Source: Amycolatopsis sp. CA-128772 (lineage in GTDB: Bacteria; Actinomycetota; Actinomycetes; Mycobacteriales; Pseudonocardiaceae). Taken from it: DNA of 64,000 bases. Shown here piece by piece: positions 9,391 through 18,140 of this stretch. The first letter of the stretch is position 1. The number at the start of each line of letters is the position of its first letter. The translations under genes and the position numbers were made by a program. Below the pieces are notes generated by a model. The model did not search any database. It had not been told where the DNA came from and was given only the letters and a program-made list of their open reading frames with translations. Location of the stretch: positions 1-64,000 of the forward strand of contig NZ_PPHG01000069.1 in NCBI RefSeq assembly GCF_002904295.1. The letters run 5' to 3'.

Positions 9391-10565
9391 CGGCCACCTG
9401 GCCCGTTGTTCGGTGGCATCCGGTGCGTGCCGGTTCTCGGCGGCTCGCCGCCGGGGATCCGCGCGACCTGCTCGGCGGGCAGCTGGCCGTGGTGCTGGTT
9501 CGGGACGCCGTCACCCGGCGGCCGCATCCCGGCCGGGACCTGCTGCGGCTGCCCGCGGTGCGGCCGCACGCCGTAGTGGCGCTGCTCCTCGGGGCTCAGC
9601 GACTCGATGATGCTCTCCTGCGCGGCCGGCGGCAGCCGGTGCATGATCTCCATGACCCGGTCCTTCCGGCGGATCGCCCCCATCCGCGTCGCCACGCCCG
9701 GCGTCGTCTGCATCTGCGGCGGCACCCCGCTGATGTCCTCGACCCCGCCCGCGTGGTGGCCGGCGTCGAACATCGCCTGCTCGGCGGCCATCTGGGCGCT
9801 GTCCTTCTCCTCGGACATGCCGATCGGGCCCTGCATCTTGCCGTTGAGGAACTGCTTGACGACCGGCTCTTCGCTGGTCAGCAGCACCTCGCGCGGGCCG
9901 AACATGACCAGTTCCTTGCGGAAGAGCATGCCCAGGTTGTCCGGCACCGTGCGGGCCAGGTTGATGTTGTGGGTGACGATCAGGAACGTGGCGTCGATCT
10001 GCGCGTTGACGTCGAGGAACAGCTGCGAGATGTAGGTGGTGCGGACCGGGTCGAGGCCGGAGTCCGGCTCGTCGACCAGGATGATCTCGGGGTCGAGCAC
10101 CAGCGCGCGGGCCAGGCCGGCGCGCTTGCGCATCCCGCCGGAGATTTCGCCCGGCAGCTTCTTGTCGGCGCCGTTCAGACCGGTCATGTCCAGCTTTTCG
10201 AGCACGATCCGGCGGATTTCCGTCTCGGACTTCTTCGTGTGCTCGCGCAGCGGGAAGGCGACGTTGTCGTAGAGGTTCATCGAGCCGAACAGGGCGCCGT
10301 CCTGGAAGAGGACGCCGAAGAGCTTCCGGATCTCGTAGAGCTTGTGCTCGGAGCAGGTGACGATGTCGACACCGTTGATCACGCAGCGGCCGCGGTCGGG
10401 CTTGAGCAGCCCGATCATCGACTTCAGGAACACCGACTTGCCGGTCCCTGACGGGCCGAGCATGGCCGACACTTCGCCCGGGGGGAGCGTCAACGTGACG
10501 TCCCGCCAGATGGTCTGCTTACCGAAGGACTTCGTCAGACCTTCGATGACCACCTCGGCACCCAT
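9387..10565 (-). CDS. mkl: ABC transporter ATP-binding protein of the Mce system (Mkl/MceG)
   Basis: A 392-residue ABC ATPase. The nucleotide-binding domain covers about residues 1-250: Walker A GPSGTGKS (37-44), Q-loop LFQDG, signature SGGMRKR, Walker B ILVDEPDSGLD and the switch His in THNI. It is the energy source for Mce lipid uptake. The C-terminal 140 residues are a long Pro/Gln/Gly-rich extension beyond the catalytic domain, ending with an EQRHYGV-type segment; this tail is longer than in MlaF. The ATG at 10565 has a strong GGAGGT site. It sits just downstream of rplJ-rplL, as mkl does in mycobacteria, but here it heads the mce operon itself. Confidence 0.93.
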   Translation of the reverse strand: MGAEVVIEGLTKSFGKQTIWRDVTLTLPPGEVSAMLGPSGTGKSVFLKSMIGLLKPDRGRCVINGVDIVTCSEHKLYEIRKLFGVLFQDGALFGSMNLYDNVAFPLREHTKKSETEIRRIVLEKLDMTGLNGADKKLPGEISGGMRKRAGLARALVLDPEIILVDEPDSGLDPVRTTYISQLFLDVNAQIDATFLIVTHNINLARTVPDNLGMLFRKELVMFGPREVLLTSEEPVVKQFLNGKMQGPIGMSEEKDSAQMAAEQAMFDAGHHAGGVEDISGVPPQMQTTPGVATRMGAIRRKDRVMEIMHRLPPAAQESIIESLSPEEQRHYGVRPHRGQPQQVPAGMRPPGDGVPNQHHGQLPAEQVARIPGGEPPRTGTHRMPPNNGPGGR

Positions 10566-10898
10566 CGCACCTCCAGGAGCTGTTCCGCGTCATTGCGCCC
10601 GCTGCCACACCCTGCCACCCACGCCGGCGGCGGATATGGGCCGGTGGCGCCCACGAACCCGCGTCAACCAGGTGCAACGAGCTGAGTGCGAACAGGTTAC
10701 TCACCAGTTTTCTTTTCTGGCCAGCCCCGGCTCCATCGTCACCCCGCCGTGATCGCCAATGCGCAGCACGGTAGCCCAAACGGGGCAACTGCGCAGGTCT
10801 GTGCGGCCCCGGGTCCACGATTTAGGGACCCCGGGGAGATCCGGACACCGCTCCTAGGGGTTGCACCGGCCCTGCAGCTCAGGAAGTCGTAGACACGG
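10566..10898. other. Spacer between the mce operon and rplL
   Basis: About 330 bases with no convincing gene on either strand. It should hold the minus-strand promoter of the mce operon. I see no clear -35/-10 pair. The only notable point is a small palindromic core, AACAGGTT, at 10691-10698, which resembles part of a KstR-type site but lacks the conserved outer bases. Confidence 0.4.
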
Positions 10899-10932
10899 AA
10901 GGGGCGGGCATCCGCGTGGATGCCCGCCCCTT
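10899..10932 (-). terminator. Intrinsic terminator after rplJ-rplL
   Basis: A perfect 15-bp inverted repeat (AAGGGGCGGGCATCC and its complement) closes around a GCGT loop. On the minus strand it follows rplL by 36 bases and is trailed by a weak T-rich run, so it should end the ribosomal transcript before mkl. Confidence 0.85.
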
Positions 10933-10968
10933 CTCGAGGTGGTGCTACAGGCGCTTGCGCGCCCGGAA

Positions 10969-11352
10969 TCACTTGATGGAGATCTTGGCGCCCGCAGCCT
11001 CGAGCTTCTCCTTGGCGGCCTCGGCGGCCTCCTTGTCGACCTTCTCCAGGAGGGCCTTGGGAGCGGCCTCGACCAGCTCCTTGGCCTCCTTCAGGCCCAG
11101 GCCCGAGACGACCTCGCGGACGACCTTGATGACCTGGATCTTCTTGTCGCCGGCGCCCTCGAGGACGACGTCGAACTCGTCCTGCTCCTCGACCGGGGCG
11201 GCAGCGGCGGCGGCCGGGCCGGCGGCGACGGCGACCGGCGCGGCGGCGGTCACGTCGAAGACCTCTTCGAACTCCTTCACGAACTCGGACAGCTCGAGGA
11301 GGGTCAGCTCCTTGAAGGCGTCGATCAGCTCGGCGGTGCTCAGCTTCGCCAT
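10969..11352 (-). CDS. rplL: 50S ribosomal protein L7/L12
   Basis: A 127-residue L7/L12 protein. It has the N-terminal dimerisation helices (about 1-30), the Ala-rich hinge (about 36-50), and the C-terminal factor-binding domain with [12 protein letters not shown]-like and [10 protein letters not shown] segments. It forms the ribosome stalk that recruits elongation factors. It follows rplJ with a 50-base gap in the usual order and is followed by a strong terminator. Length is normal. Confidence 0.98.
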   Translation of the reverse strand: MAKLSTAELIDAFKELTLLELSEFVKEFEEVFDVTAAAPVAVAAGPAAAAAAPVEEQDEFDVVLEGAGDKKIQVIKVVREVVSGLGLKEAKELVEAAPKALLEKVDKEAAEAAKEKLEAAGAKISIK

Positions 11353-11402
11353 GATGGCTTCCTCTCAGAAAAACGAACGAGACGTTCGGGGTGGGGGGTG
11401 GT

Positions 11403-11957
11403 TCAGCTCTCGGCGGGTGCTTCGGCTGCTTCGGTACCGGCGGCTTCGCGCTGCTTTTCCTCCAGCGCCGCAGCCAGGCGGGCGACCTGGGACGCCGGCG
11501 CCTGGAACAGCGCGGCGGCCTGGGACAGCTTCGCCTTGAACGCGCCCGCCGCCTTGGCGAGCAGGACCTCACGGCTGTCGAGATCGGCGATCCGGTTGAT
11601 CTCGTCCACGGACAGCGCACGGCCGTCCATGTAGCCGCCCTTGATCACAAGCGCGTTGTTGTCCTTCGCGAAGTCGCGAAGCGCCTTGGCGGCGTCGACC
11701 GCTTCACCCTCGACGAAGGCGATGGCGGTCGCGCCGACGAACAGGTCCTCGAGCCCCTGGACGCCAGCGTCCTCGGCGGCACGCTTGACGAGGGTGTTCT
11801 TCGCGACCCGGTACTTGGCACTGGTGCCGAGAGCGCGGCGCAGCTGGGACAGCTGGGACACGGAGAGGCCGGTGTACTGGGTAACGACGGTGGCCGAGCT
11901 GGTGCGGAAGCTCTCCGCGATCTCGGCGACGGCCGCCACCTTGTCGGGCTTCGCCAT
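11403..11957 (-). CDS. rplJ: 50S ribosomal protein L10
   Basis: A 184-residue L10 protein starting [13 protein letters not shown], with the [17 protein letters not shown] and [11 protein letters not shown]-like blocks (here [11 protein letters not shown]) of the family. The C-terminal helix that carries L7/L12 dimers is Ala/Glu-rich. It heads the rplJ-rplL transcript and in many bacteria represses its own translation by binding the leader; a matching leader is present upstream. The ATG at 11957 has a GAGAGGAGG site. Confidence 0.97.
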   Translation of the reverse strand: MAKPDKVAAVAEIAESFRTSSATVVTQYTGLSVSQLSQLRRALGTSAKYRVAKNTLVKRAAEDAGVQGLEDLFVGATAIAFVEGEAVDAAKALRDFAKDNNALVIKGGYMDGRALSVDEINRIADLDSREVLLAKAAGAFKAKLSQAAALFQAPASQVARLAAALEEKQREAAGTEAAEAPAES

Positions 11958-11989
11958 GGTCGCCTCCTCTCTTGGCTAGTGGGTTCCAC

Positions 11990-12160
11990 TGGCTCTCGAG
12001 GGGCTCCGCAAACGACGAAACGCCCTCGCGCAGACAGGCGCGGGGCGTCTTCGGGCACCTGAGTGCCCGGCCTCGTTCCTCCTGCGCGGGCCGCCCGGCG
12101 AGATGCGGGACCTTCGTTCCCCGTTGAGACGGGGAAAACCAGCGGTCTTCGGTAGAACCG
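11990..12160 (-). promoter_or_regulatory. L10 leader (autoregulatory 5' leader of rplJ-rplL)
   Basis: About 200 bases of structured, gene-free RNA precede rplJ. On the minus strand it contains a short hairpin near 12121-12135 (CCCCGTctcaACGGGG type), a GCAGGAGGAACGAGGCCGG segment, and a strong GC hairpin at 12020-12048 followed by TTTCGTCGTTT, which looks like an attenuator. Position and layout match the actinobacterial L10 leader, by which free L10 or L10-L12 complex limits expression. The exact L10 binding bulge is inferred. Confidence 0.75.
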
Positions 12161-12166
12161 TCACCA

Positions 12167-12200
12167 ACTATACGCGACGGGTTCCGGCGGCTGTTCTCAC
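12167..12200 (-). promoter_or_regulatory. Likely promoter of rplJ-rplL
   Basis: On the minus strand a good -10 element TATAGT occupies 12172-12167, just upstream of the L10 leader. No convincing TTGACA-like -35 is seen at 16-18 bases (the best is GAACAG at 18). The transcription start would fall near 12160. Confidence 0.5.
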
Positions 12201-12269
12201 CCCCGGCCCTGACCTGCGTTTAGGGCGCCTGGGGGTTCCGTATGCGGTGCCGGAGGGCATCATGGTGAC

Positions 12270-13196
12270 GTGGCGGAGCAGCGCGATGACGGAAAGCCGG
12301 GCTCGGAAGTCGAACCGGCGGGCCAGAACACGCCCGCTGCCGATCCCCGGCCCGGCGGTGCTCTGGCGCCCAGCCAGGGGCCTCCGCCGCTCCCCCAACC
12401 GTCCGGCGCGTCGGCTCAGCCGCCGGTGGATCCGGCGGAGCTGGAGCAGTTCCGCCAGTTCCAGCAGTTCCAGGACTACCTGCGCTACACCCAGTCCCAG
12501 CAGGGCAACCAGCCGGCGCCCCTCCCGGACGCGGGCATGGTCCAGGCCCCGCCCTCCCAGCCGGCCCCGCAGCAGGGCGGCGCCCAGCCCCCGATGATCC
12601 CGCCGGGCTACCAGCTCGTCCCGACCGAACGCCGTCGCGCGCCGAAGTGGCTGACCTGGCTCGGCAAGAAGGTCATCGCCTGGGTCCTGGCCATCGTGAT
12701 CCTCGGGCTCGCGGCCACCTGGCTGTACAACCACTTCTTCCCCAATGACTCGGGTAAGTCCTCCGCCCAGCTCGCCCAGGAGGGCGGCGGGAAGTACCAC
12801 ACGAACCACATCCTCTCGACCAGCCCGTACGAAGCCGTCCGCGAGGTCTACGACGCCATCGCGCAGAACCTCGTCCCGCAGGCGTGCGGGCGGATGGACG
12901 AGCCGATCCAGCAGAAGTTCGCCCAGGACCTGGGCTACACCGACTGCCAGGTCGCGGTCCACGAGCTGAACCGCAAGGTCACCAACAAGAACAAGTACGC
13001 CGAATCGATGCCGTCGTACGTCTCGGAGCCGATCCCGGGCGACCGGTTCACGATCAGCTCGTGCCGGTTCGGCATCGAAGGCGGCCCGGCACTCGGCGCG
13101 TTCACCGTGGCGAAGGTGCCGAAGGGCCAATGGCTGATCGTCGAGCACACGAACGAGCCGACCCCCTGCCCGGCGCCGACGCCGACCAGCCGCTAG
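12270..13196 (+). CDS. Proline/glutamine-rich single-pass membrane protein of unknown function
   Basis: A 308-residue protein. The first 110 residues are disordered and rich in Pro, Gln, Ala and Gly, including a QFRQFQQFQDYLRYTQ segment. One membrane helix follows (VIAWVLAIVILGLAATWLY, about 130-150), then an outer domain of about 150 residues with three Cys (ACGRM, TDCQV, SSCRF). The outer domain resembles the small fold found in many actinobacterial exported proteins of unknown role. The GTG at 12270 is 12 bases after GGAGGG, a slightly long spacing. It points away from rplJ and converges on the hydrolase downstream with a four-base overlap. I do not recognise a specific function. Confidence 0.75.
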   Translation: MAEQRDDGKPGSEVEPAGQNTPAADPRPGGALAPSQGPPPLPQPSGASAQPPVDPAELEQFRQFQQFQDYLRYTQSQQGNQPAPLPDAGMVQAPPSQPAPQQGGAQPPMIPPGYQLVPTERRRAPKWLTWLGKKVIAWVLAIVILGLAATWLYNHFFPNDSGKSSAQLAQEGGGKYHTNHILSTSPYEAVREVYDAIAQNLVPQACGRMDEPIQQKFAQDLGYTDCQVAVHELNRKVTNKNKYAESMPSYVSEPIPGDRFTISSCRFGIEGGPALGAFTVAKVPKGQWLIVEHTNEPTPCPAPTPTSR

Positions 13197-13966
13197 CGCG
13201 GGTGCGGCGCCGCCAGGAAAGCCACCAGCGCCTCCGCGAACGCCGGTGACATCACCGCCGTCATGTGGTCACCCGGGATCCGCACCAACCGCGCCCCCGC
13301 GATCGCCGCGGCCAGCCGCTCCGGCTCGGCCGCCAGCTGGTCCTGTTCCCCCGCCAGCACCAGGGTCGGCACCCCGATCGACGACAGGTCCAGGTGCCCC
13401 TGCCGCGAAGCCAGCGCCACCGCCGCCAGTGCCTTCCGGTCGCCGCCCACCGCGTCGGCCAGCAGGCGGAACGGCACGCCCGACGGCGGGACCAAAGCAG
13501 GGTCCTCCGCCAGCAGCGCCGAGGCGATATCGGCCGGCTTCACGACGCGCAGGTCCACCCCGCCGAAGTCGACGATGCCCGAGCCGACCCCGCCGGTCGC
13601 CAGGCGGCGGATGCGCTTGTCGGCCGCCGTCACCGTCAACGCGATGATCGCGCCCATCGAGTAGCCCACCATCGACGCCTCGTCGAGGCCCAGCTCGTCG
13701 AGCAGCGCCGAAACGTCCCGGGCCATCGCGTCCTCGGCGTAGCAGGACTCGTCGTACGGCTTCTCGGACCGGCCGTGGCCGCGCGCGTCGAGGGAGATCA
13801 CCGTGAAACCCGCCGACCGCAGGGCCGCGACGACACCCGTGGAGATCCAGTTCGCGTTCGTGTCCGCGGCGAACCCGTGCTGCAGCAGCACCGGGCGGCG
13901 GGCGCCGTCGCCCTCCCACACGGTGTAGTTCAACCGGAGGCCGTCGAACGACGCGAAAGTCGGCAT
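13193..13966 (-). CDS. Alpha/beta-fold hydrolase
   Basis: A 257-residue alpha/beta hydrolase. The oxyanion HG is in LLQHGF (about 29-32), the nucleophile elbow is GYSMG (about 99-103), an Asp-containing EQDQ loop sits near 209, and the catalytic His is in GDHMT (about 233). DARGHGRS is the classic strand-4 motif. It probably cleaves an ester, lactone or C-C bond of a small substrate in the cytoplasm. It lies within the ribosomal region but faces the neighbouring gene and ends in a bidirectional hairpin region, so it is a separate transcription unit. Confidence 0.85.
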   Translation of the reverse strand: MPTFASFDGLRLNYTVWEGDGARRPVLLQHGFAADTNANWISTGVVAALRSAGFTVISLDARGHGRSEKPYDESCYAEDAMARDVSALLDELGLDEASMVGYSMGAIIALTVTAADKRIRRLATGGVGSGIVDFGGVDLRVVKPADIASALLAEDPALVPPSGVPFRLLADAVGGDRKALAAVALASRQGHLDLSSIGVPTLVLAGEQDQLAAEPERLAAAIAGARLVRIPGDHMTAVMSPAFAEALVAFLAAPHPR

Positions 13967-13985
13967 GCCGTCAATAAGACACGAA

Positions 13986-14022
13986 GAAAGGGCGCCCCCG
14001 CAGCACGCGGGGACGCCCTTTC
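13986..14022. terminator. Hairpin upstream of the hydrolase and downstream of rplA
   Basis: An inverted repeat of about 15 bp with one mismatch (AAAGGGCGCCCCCGC against AAAGGGCGTCCCCGC) encloses a short loop. On the minus strand it lies about 105 bases after rplA and just before the hydrolase start, so it can end the rplK-rplA transcript and insulate the hydrolase. Confidence 0.65.
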
Positions 14023-14035
14023 TGGTGATCTCAGC

Positions 14036-14132
14036 CTCAGAAACCTTATTCAGCCGTCGGCCGGCGCAAAGCTCGCCTCAGGCGGGCACGTTGCAGTCCG
14101 TGGCGCCGGCCTAGCCGGAATAAGGTTCTCAG
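14036..14132. repeat. 97-bp imperfect palindrome overlapping the end of rplA
   Basis: Two arms of about 30 bases, beginning CTCAGAAACCTTATTC and ending GAATAAGGTTCTCAG, pair through a GGCCGGCGC core. They enclose a loop of about 35 bases with its own small hairpin (CGCCtcaGGCG). The right arm contains the rplA stop codon. AT-rich ends around a GC core, and location at a gene end, resemble a small palindromic mobile or REP-like element. It could equally act as an RNA 3' end structure. Confidence 0.6.
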
Positions 14133-14848
14133 ACGGCAGCTTCCTCCGAGAGGAGGTTGCGGGTCCGCAGCGGGTCGACCGGGATGCCCGGGCCCATCGT
14201 GGTGGTGAAGGTGACCTTCTTCAGGTAGCGGCCCTTCGCCGACGACGGCTTGGCGCGGAGGATCTCGTCCAGCGCCGCCGCGTAGTTCTCGACCAGCTTC
14301 TCCGTGTCGAAGGAAGCCTTGCCGATCACCAGGTGCAGGTTGGCCTGCTTGTCGACGCGGAAGTTGATCTTACCGCCCTTGATGTCCTGCACGGCCTTCG
14401 CGACCGCGGGGGTCACCGTGCCGGTCTTCGGGTTCGGCATCAGGCCGCGCGGGCCGAGGATGCGGGCGATGCGGCCCACCTTGGCCATCTGGTCCGGCGT
14501 CGCGATCGCGGCGTCGAAGTCGAGCCAGCCACCCTGGATGCGCTCGATCAGCTCGTCGGTGCCGACCGCGTCCGCGCCGGCGGCTTCGGCCTCGGCGGCC
14601 TTGTCGCCGACGGCGAAGACGATGACGCGAGCGGTCTTACCGGTGCCGTGCGGCAGGTTCACGGTGCCGCGGACCATCTGGTCGGCCTTGCGGGGGTCCA
14701 CACCGAGACGCATCGCGACCTCGACGGTCGCGTCCATCTTGGTCTTGGAGGTCTCCTTCGCCAGCTTCGCGGCCTCGAGCGGCGCGTAGAGGCGCGCCTT
14801 GTCGATGAGCTCCGCAGCCTGGCGGTAAGCCTTGCTGTGCTTGGTCAT
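14129..14848 (-). CDS. rplA: 50S ribosomal protein L1
   Basis: A 239-residue L1 protein with the [16 protein letters not shown] motif in domain II and the usual N- and C-terminal halves of domain I. It binds 23S rRNA at the L1 stalk and commonly represses its own operon. It follows rplK with 134 bases that hold two hairpins. The last codons run into a large palindrome (14036-14132). Length is normal. Confidence 0.98.
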   Translation of the reverse strand: MTKHSKAYRQAAELIDKARLYAPLEAAKLAKETSKTKMDATVEVAMRLGVDPRKADQMVRGTVNLPHGTGKTARVIVFAVGDKAAEAEAAGADAVGTDELIERIQGGWLDFDAAIATPDQMAKVGRIARILGPRGLMPNPKTGTVTPAVAKAVQDIKGGKINFRVDKQANLHLVIGKASFDTEKLVENYAAALDEILRAKPSSAKGRYLKKVTFTTTMGPGIPVDPLRTRNLLSEEAAV

Positions 14849-14921
14849 GCTTCTGTCCTTACTGCTGAAAACGGATCAGTGTGGTGACGAGCCAGCACTC
14901 GGCTCTCCCACGGTGTTGTCT

Positions 14922-14969
14922 GCCTCGACTCCGTCGAGGCGACGAGATCGCTCTCAAGCCGCGATCTCG
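14922..14969 (-). promoter_or_regulatory. Two hairpins between rplK and rplA
   Basis: Two perfect stems lie back to back: GCCTCGAC/GTCGAGGC with a 3-base loop (14922-14940), and CGAGATCGC/GCGATCTCG with a 9-base loop (14943-14969). They sit in the only sizeable gap of the rplK-rplA operon. They may tune rplA translation or processing; no poly-U follows, so they are not clear terminators. Confidence 0.45.
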
Positions 14970-14982
14970 CAAGCTGCAAACG

Positions 14983-15420
14983 TCAGGCGTCGACGACCGT
15001 GATGCCCATCGAACGAGCAGTGCCGGCGATGATCTTCGCGGCCTGGTCGATGTCGTGGGCGTTGAGGTCGGTCTCCTTGGTCTTGGCGATCTCGCGGACC
15101 TGGTCCCAGGTGACCTTGGCGACCTTGGTCTTGTGCGGCTCGCCGGAGCCCTTCTCGACACCAGCGGCCTTGAGCAGCAGGCGCGCGGCCGGCGGCGTCT
15201 TCAGCTTGAAGTCGAACGACCGGTCCTCGTACACGGAGATCTCGACCGGGACGACGTCCCCGCGCTGCGACTCGGTCGCGGCGTTGTAGGCCTTGCAGAA
15301 CTCCATGATGTTGACGCCGTGCTGACCCAGCGCGGGGCCGACCGGCGGCGCGGGGTTGGCCGCACCCGCCTTGATCTGCAGCTTGATGATCGCCGCAAGC
15401 TTCTTCTTCTTGGGTGGCAT
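14983..15420 (-). CDS. rplK: 50S ribosomal protein L11
   Basis: A 145-residue L11 protein. It has the N-terminal [21 protein letters not shown] motif region (thiostrepton-binding domain) and the C-terminal 23S rRNA-binding domain ending [10 protein letters not shown]. It works at the GTPase centre with L10-L12. The initiation ATG at 15420 has an AGGAAAAG site. It follows nusG by 75 bases in the conserved order. Confidence 0.98.
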   Translation of the reverse strand: MPPKKKKLAAIIKLQIKAGAANPAPPVGPALGQHGVNIMEFCKAYNAATESQRGDVVPVEISVYEDRSFDFKLKTPPAARLLLKAAGVEKGSGEPHKTKVAKVTWDQVREIAKTKETDLNAHDIDQAAKIIAGTARSMGITVVDA

Positions 15421-15495
15421 TTCTTTTCCTGTCCTGTACTACGTTCCCCGCGTACCTGCCGTGGACGCGGGGACTGCGGCCGAGAAGGCCGGCCG

Positions 15496-16353
15496 TCAGA
15501 TCTTGGAGACCTGGTTGAACGACAGCTCGACCGGGGTCTCCCGGCCGAAGATCGACACCAGGACCTTCAGCTTCTGCCCGTCAATGTTGACCTCGGAGAT
15601 CGTCGCCGGCAGCGTCGCGAACGGGCCGTCCATGACCGTGACCGACTCGCCGACCTCGAAGTCGACCTCGACCGTCGGTCCGCCGAGCTGCGACGACGCC
15701 GAAGTGGACTCGCCCTTGGCCGCCTTCGCCGGGGCTTCGCTCTCGACCTTGGGCGCGAGGAACTTCAGCACCTCGTCCACGGTCAGCGGCGACGGCCGCG
15801 AGGTGGCGCCGACGAACCCGGTGACACCCGGCGTGTTGCGCACCGCGCTCCACGAGGCGTCGTTCAGGTCCATCCGGACCAGGATGTAGCCGGGCAGCAC
15901 CTTGCGCTGCACCTGCTTGCGCTGGCCGTTCTTGATCTCGGTGACCTCTTCGGTCGGGACCTCGATCTGGAAGATGTAGTCCTCGACGTCCAGGGTCTGG
16001 GTCCGGGTCTCGAGGTTGGTCTTGACCTTGTTCTCGTACCCGGCGTAGGAGTGCACGACGTACCACTCGCCGGGCGCAGCCATGAGCTCCGAGCGCAGCT
16101 TGGCGACCGGGTCCTCGTCGTCCGCGGCGGGCTCGGCCTCGTCCTCGGCGTCGTCGGCCACGGCCACGTCATCGCCGCCCTCGTCGACGGAGACGTCCGC
16201 GGCCTCGTCGGCAGCGTCGTCGTCGACCTCGGAGTCCGACACGTCGACGGGCTCGAGGTGCGCGGACTCCTCGTCACCGAGTGCCGCGTGCACCTGCTCG
16301 TCGGAAAGCTCGGTCAGGTCGTGACCGGCTGATGTGCCGTTGTCGGAGGTCAC
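15496..16353 (-). CDS. nusG: Transcription termination/antitermination protein NusG
   Basis: A 285-residue NusG starting at GTG 16353 with a GAGAGGA site. The first ~85 residues are a very acidic Asp/Ala/Glu-rich extension typical of actinobacterial NusG. The NGN domain follows ([18 protein letters not shown], then [12 protein letters not shown]), and the C-terminal KOW domain reads [19 protein letters not shown]. It binds RNA polymerase and couples transcription with termination and translation. The frame is open well upstream, across secE and tRNA-Trp, but that part is a shadow. Confidence 0.97.
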   Translation of the reverse strand: MTSDNGTSAGHDLTELSDEQVHAALGDEESAHLEPVDVSDSEVDDDAADEAADVSVDEGGDDVAVADDAEDEAEPAADDEDPVAKLRSELMAAPGEWYVVHSYAGYENKVKTNLETRTQTLDVEDYIFQIEVPTEEVTEIKNGQRKQVQRKVLPGYILVRMDLNDASWSAVRNTPGVTGFVGATSRPSPLTVDEVLKFLAPKVESEAPAKAAKGESTSASSQLGGPTVEVDFEVGESVTVMDGPFATLPATISEVNIDGQKLKVLVSIFGRETPVELSFNQVSKI

Positions 16354-16427
16354 GTTCCGTCCTCTCAGTTGATCATTGCGGGCCAGGCCGGGACCCGGGC
16401 CCCATCCGGCGCGCGCCCGGGGGCGCG

Positions 16428-16862
16428 TCAGCCGAAGATCTTGCCGATGCCCCACTTGAATGCCAGGTCGAGCACGCTCACCAGGCCCACCATGAAGACC
16501 ACGAAGGCCAGCACGACCACGGTGTAGGTGACCATCTGCTTGCGGTTCGGCCAGATGACCTTGCGCAGCTCCGCCCACACTTCGCGGATGAAGCGCACCA
16601 GCCGCGCGAACACGGAGGCCTTCTTCGCCTTCTGGTCCCGCTTCGGAGTCGGAGCGCCCTTCGCGTCGGGGGCGGTCTTCTCCCCCGACTTCCCGGCCGG
16701 GCGGGCCTTGTCGTCCGCACGTGCCGCGGACTTCCCGGCCGGACGAGCGGTCGCACGGCGTTCGCGCCGGGCGGCGGCTGTGACGGGACGGGACGCACTC
16801 TCGGGCTTCTGCCCGGTGCCGTCCTGCTCCTGCTCGCCGCCGCTGGCGTCGCTGTCGCTCAC
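16428..16862 (-). CDS. secE: Preprotein translocase subunit SecE
   Basis: A 144-residue SecE. The N-terminal ~75 residues are a disordered Ala/Arg/Lys-rich extension common in actinobacteria. The core follows: [22 protein letters not shown] amphipathic helix and one membrane segment ([19 protein letters not shown]). I place the start at GTG 16862 because GGAGGA lies six bases upstream; the in-frame GTG at 16868 directly abuts that ribosome site. It is part of the SecYEG channel. Order trpT-secE-nusG is conserved. Confidence 0.95.
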   Translation of the reverse strand: MSDSDASGGEQEQDGTGQKPESASRPVTAAARRERRATARPAGKSAARADDKARPAGKSGEKTAPDAKGAPTPKRDQKAKKASVFARLVRFIREVWAELRKVIWPNRKQMVTYTVVVLAFVVFMVGLVSVLDLAFKWGIGKIFG

Positions 16863-16894
16863 GACCACTCCTCCGCTCCACCAGTTCCGTTACG

Positions 16895-16967
<73 letters not shown>

Positions 16968-17173
16968 GTGGAGCCCCGATCCTTCGGAGCCCCGGTGGAC
17001 GCATTCCATCGTCCCCACCATCCAGGCGGGGATGACCGTAGTGCGTTCCAAGTCCCGAAGTCTACGGCAAGCCTCGCGGGAGGCCGCAACCGCGCCCCCC
17101 GATCGGCCACCGAACCCCGGCCGGCCTGCGGAAAACTCCCCGCCGACCTCCTGATCATGCCAGGATGTCCGCC

Positions 17174-17212
17174 ATGACGACCACCCCCCGGTCGGCGGGT
17201 GCGCGCCGGTGA
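17174..17212 (+). CDS. Possible 12-residue leader peptide upstream of the LLM oxidoreductase
   Basis: ATG at 17174, eight bases after an AGGA, opens a reading frame MTTTPRSAGARR. Its TGA overlaps the GTG start of the next gene (GTGA). That arrangement suggests translational coupling rather than chance, since the main gene has no good ribosome site of its own. No regulatory codon run is obvious. Confidence 0.35.
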   Translation: MTTTPRSAGARR

Positions 17213-18105
17213 GCGGAACACAGCTCGGGCTCGCGCTCCCCCAGTACGGCCCGCTCGCCGACCCGGCTGCCGTGCCGCGGTTCGCGGCCGCCGCCGAGAA
17301 GCTCGGCTACGCGTCGCTGTGGGTGGGCGACCGCATCCTGACGCCGCTCGCGCCGTCGGACCTCTACCCGGGCGGCGGGACGCCGGAACACCCGTACCCC
17401 ACGGAGTTCGAGACCTTCGCCGACCCGTTCACGACGCTGGCGGCCGCGGCCGCCGTCACCTCCACGGCCCGCCTCGGGATGAGCGCGCTGACCGGCCCGG
17501 TCTACTCCCCCGTCCTGCTCGCCAGGGCCCTGACCTCGCTCGACCTCGCCAGCTCGGGCCGGCTGGACGTCGGCTTCGGGCTCGGCTGGCTGCGCGAGGA
17601 GTACTTCGCCACCGGAGTGCCGTGGGAGGGCCGGGGCAAGCGGCTCGAAGAGCTGCTCGACGCCCTCGACGCGTTGTGGACCGGCGATCCGGCGGCGCAC
17701 GAAGGCCCGCAGTGGCGGATCGCGCCGTCGACGGTGGGCCTGCGCCCGGCGCAGCAGCCGCGCCCGCCGGTGCTGCTCGGCGGGTTTTCGCCGCCGGCGC
17801 TGGCCCGGGTGGGACGCCGCGCGGACGGCTGGCTGGCCGGATGGATGCCGAAGCAGTACCTGAACGGCCTCTGGTCCGTCGCGCTCGACGCGGCGGAGCA
17901 GGCCGGTCGCGACCCCGGCGAGCTGCGTCGCGTGCTGCGGATCAACCCGCGGGCGGGCACCGGGATCGACACGATCGCCGACGTCCCGCCGTGCCTGGAC
18001 ACCGCGCGCGAGGAGGGCATCACCGAGGTCCTCCTCGACCTGCACTACGTCGCCAAGGACGTCGACCACGCCCTGGACCTCGCGGCGGAGCTCATCGCGA
18101 ACTGA
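17209..18105 (+). CDS. LLM class (F420-dependent-like) flavin oxidoreductase
   Basis: A 298-residue TIM-barrel protein of the bacterial luciferase-like family. It has SLWVGDRI near the N-terminus, the family's SSGRLDVGFGLGWLREEY block (about 115-133), and PPVLLGG (about 182). Such proteins use reduced F420 or FMN for hydride transfer to ketones, imines or similar substrates. The GTG start overlaps the stop of a 12-codon upstream frame. Downstream lies a GntR regulator, but a promoter separates them. Substrate is unknown. Length is typical. Confidence 0.85.
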   Translation: MSGTQLGLALPQYGPLADPAAVPRFAAAAEKLGYASLWVGDRILTPLAPSDLYPGGGTPEHPYPTEFETFADPFTTLAAAAAVTSTARLGMSALTGPVYSPVLLARALTSLDLASSGRLDVGFGLGWLREEYFATGVPWEGRGKRLEELLDALDALWTGDPAAHEGPQWRIAPSTVGLRPAQQPRPPVLLGGFSPPALARVGRRADGWLAGWMPKQYLNGLWSVALDAAEQAGRDPGELRRVLRINPRAGTGIDTIADVPPCLDTAREEGITEVLLDLHYVAKDVDHALDLAAELIAN

Positions 18106-18140
18106 TCACCTTTAATGTGAGGCAGGTCACTCCACGGTCA

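Noticed and set aside
10691-10698. KstR binding site upstream of the mce operon
   Set aside because: Only the AACnnGTT-like core is present; the conserved outer T and A bases are missing.
12262-12597. Alternative start ATG 12262 upstream of the membrane protein
   Set aside because: It has better spacing to GGAGGG but is in a different frame that gives only an Arg-rich shadow product.
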